The notes beneath the pieces are model-generated. The model was not told the DNA's origin, searched no databases, and saw only the letters and a list, made by a program, of their open reading frames with translations. 64,000 nucleotides of DNA from Owenia fusiformis (taxonomy: Eukaryota > Annelida > Polychaeta > Sabellida > Oweniidae): the NCBI GenBank assembly GCA_903813345.2, contig CAIIXF020000007.1:8993730-9057729 (forward strand). Direction: 5' to 3'. Of the stretch, positions 55,501 through 58,500 are shown piece after piece. Position 1 is the stretch's first letter; the number at the start of each line of letters is the position of its first letter. The position numbers and the translations under genes were made by a program.

Positions 55501-58500
55501 GTTACCCCAAGAATTTGTTAACATTGACCTAGATTCAGACAAAGACAACGCCAGTGTGGCAGGTAGTGAAGCAAGCAGATCATCTGTCAAAAGGTATTAT
55601 GCACTAAGAGGGATTCTGCTTTTAGGGATTAGTATCCCCCCCAAATGACATTAAACCACTTAAATTGCATTTTAGAGCATCTTTCGGATTAGCATTTACA
55701 ATATGTACTGTTACTGCATAGCATAAGCCATTGTATTTAAGTTAGAGGCCCATTAGTGGCATGTTTTCTTCACGGCTACCTTTATGACATAAGTCTTACA
55801 TGGTTGCCATGGTCAGGGAGTAGGTAATGACCAAAATGGTCAGGGAATTTAAGCCATTTGAAAAGTGGGGAATTTCAAGGAAGAGACCAAAAATTACAAA
55901 TAACTTATCAAAATTCATATAAAAAGATTCAGTCATAATTACTTTATAATTTGGCACTTGTACCTGATTTTTAATGACAACCATGCATTTGGTCAGGCAA
56001 TTTCCTTGAATCAGAAAAAGTGGGGAAATTGTGAATAGAATAGTCATTTACTCCTTCAACGAGATTTAAAAAAGATGCACAAAAGATAATTCCAGTTTTA
56101 ATATGATGATTAACATTGATATTTTATTCTCCAGAGCAAAGAAAAAGATCTTACCACATGACCCAGCCATGCACAAGTTGTACTCCAAGAAGAAAGAAGT
56201 GAACCAGGGAACACATGAAGATGTCATTAGCTCCAAAGACAGTCTTGACTCCTCACCAAAACTACGGCGTTTACGATCATTGAGCTCACCCCCTAAAACA
56301 GTTAACACAGAATTTGGAGAATTTGAGAGTGACAGTGAATCTAGAGGTTTCCCTGCTCCACCAAATACAGTTCAACAGTTAAACAATTCCCTTGACTCTA
56401 ACTTAGATACACTGGACAGAACAGGTGACTCTATAGGTAACATAGTTAAGTCTAAGCCAGATGATGGAACCCTAGCTGGGGACTCTGGCAATAGATTAAG
56501 TAATGGAAGAAGTTATAGTGAACCTGGAAGGTTGTATAATTATGATGACAGCTCAAATGGATCTAGCATCTCAGAGAACTCAGTATTGAATGACTCTATG
56601 AACAGTACCTCTGATTCACATGCTAAACTTGCAGGAAAAGTCACCACCAAAGAGAACCTCAGAGACTCACAGGGGAGAAAGATTGATTCTCAAAGAAGGT
56701 TGATTGATTCCCAGGGAATGTTGATTGATTCCCAGGAAAGGTTGATTGATTCCGAGGGTGGGTTGATTGATACCCAAGGACAACTTACTATTTCTAATGT
56801 ACCCAAAGGTAACCAAAGAATGAAGAATAGATTGTTGGAGAATACTGACACAGAGTCTGATGCTGGCATTGGAAGTCAGAAATCTGGGGACCTCTCAAAT
56901 AATATGGTAAGCTATCTCTGTGCTCTATTAACTCTGAATGTGGTCTGGAGATGCATATATATTTTTTTCCTATAGTAATTAGCTGAATTAATTCATTGTT
57001 TATTGTAAGGGCATATACGGGAAATCAACTTCACATATTTGTAAATATTATATTATTTTTTTGAAAAACAGGCCGAATCAAAAGATTAGTCCTATGTCTG
57101 TCAGGGCTAATAAAATGTTGAGGTACATGTATAATGTTCATTTGAAATAGAGAATAATGCAAAATATTTAATTATGGATGAATCTGATATTTTCTCAAGG
57201 CTACACTTTTTATTACAATACTCAGTACTTGTTAATGGCAGTTTATTTTATCATAAAACACCCCATTCAAAGTTCTTTGAAAATATCAATAAAAGATGCT
57301 AGTAGCTATGTTATTGAGACAATGTGATTGGAGTCAGTTTAGCTGTACCATAATGCATTTCTAGTATACAGTTATTGTGACATATATTTCAGTACAAGAT
57401 GTAATGAAGCAGTTATAATAAGGGAAACAAATTATTCATTTATAGTGACTCATCACAATGTATTCTGATTTGAAAATTGAAATACAACATGTGTATTCTC
57501 TTTCAAAATGTTTGTATAAGTTAATGGAACATGGGTTTTATGATATCGTGTAAATGCTGGGATAGACTCACCTTCAGTATATTGATTAAGTAAAACACAA
57601 GCTCAGTATGTAAAATTGCAACATTTTAGAACTTACTGAAGATCCAAGATGATGCCAGTGTGGAGGATTCTGGGATAGGGCAAATGTCTGATGTCTCATC
57701 AAGTTACCCTAGCTACAATAAAACATCATTGATCAACAGGGGTATACCTCAACTATCGACTGTTAAGTCAGTGAATGGTATGGATGGACACACGTCACCT
57801 CCTCCTGGTAAATGGGTATTGAGAAATAAAATCTCAAAATATGATTTGAAATTGATAGTGTAACATATCGACAACTTATGATATATAGATAATATATAGT
57901 ACTTTAAGAATTCAGTTGAAAACGCATCATTAAACGCTCCATATTCTACAATATGTTATATTGCCATATATTTGAAGAATGAAAAAAAACATTTCAGAAA
58001 ATTGGAGGGAATTTTTTGAACACCCTGCAGTTCAGGAACATCGAAAGATGGCGCTAGTGAAAAAGGATTTTGATGAGGGTCGAACACATCCTCTGACACT
58101 GCCTCCTATCAAGTACTTGACTGAAACAGATGAAAAGTTGCCAGCTGAGAGTGGACTTAGACTCCTGCACACAGTAGCAGTAGATAAGGTATTTGAAAAA
58201 ACACAAAGGGCAATATTGTCAGTATAGTTGAAGTAAAATTCTATTCTATGATATTTCAGATCACCAAAACATAAAACAAAATCCAATAAAAATTGTTTGA
58301 AGTTTGAAATGTAGAATTATTTTCAATTTTTAGGATGTTGCTGCACATGAAAAGGCATATTATGTGGACCCAATGCCTGCCAAACTTGGAGTTAGCACAA
58401 GGCTTGAGTAAGTAAAACATACCTTTAAAACATACACATTTTATCACATATTTTGTGTAAATTGAAAAGTAAGAGGCACTCTTCTTTGAAATTCAATCAA

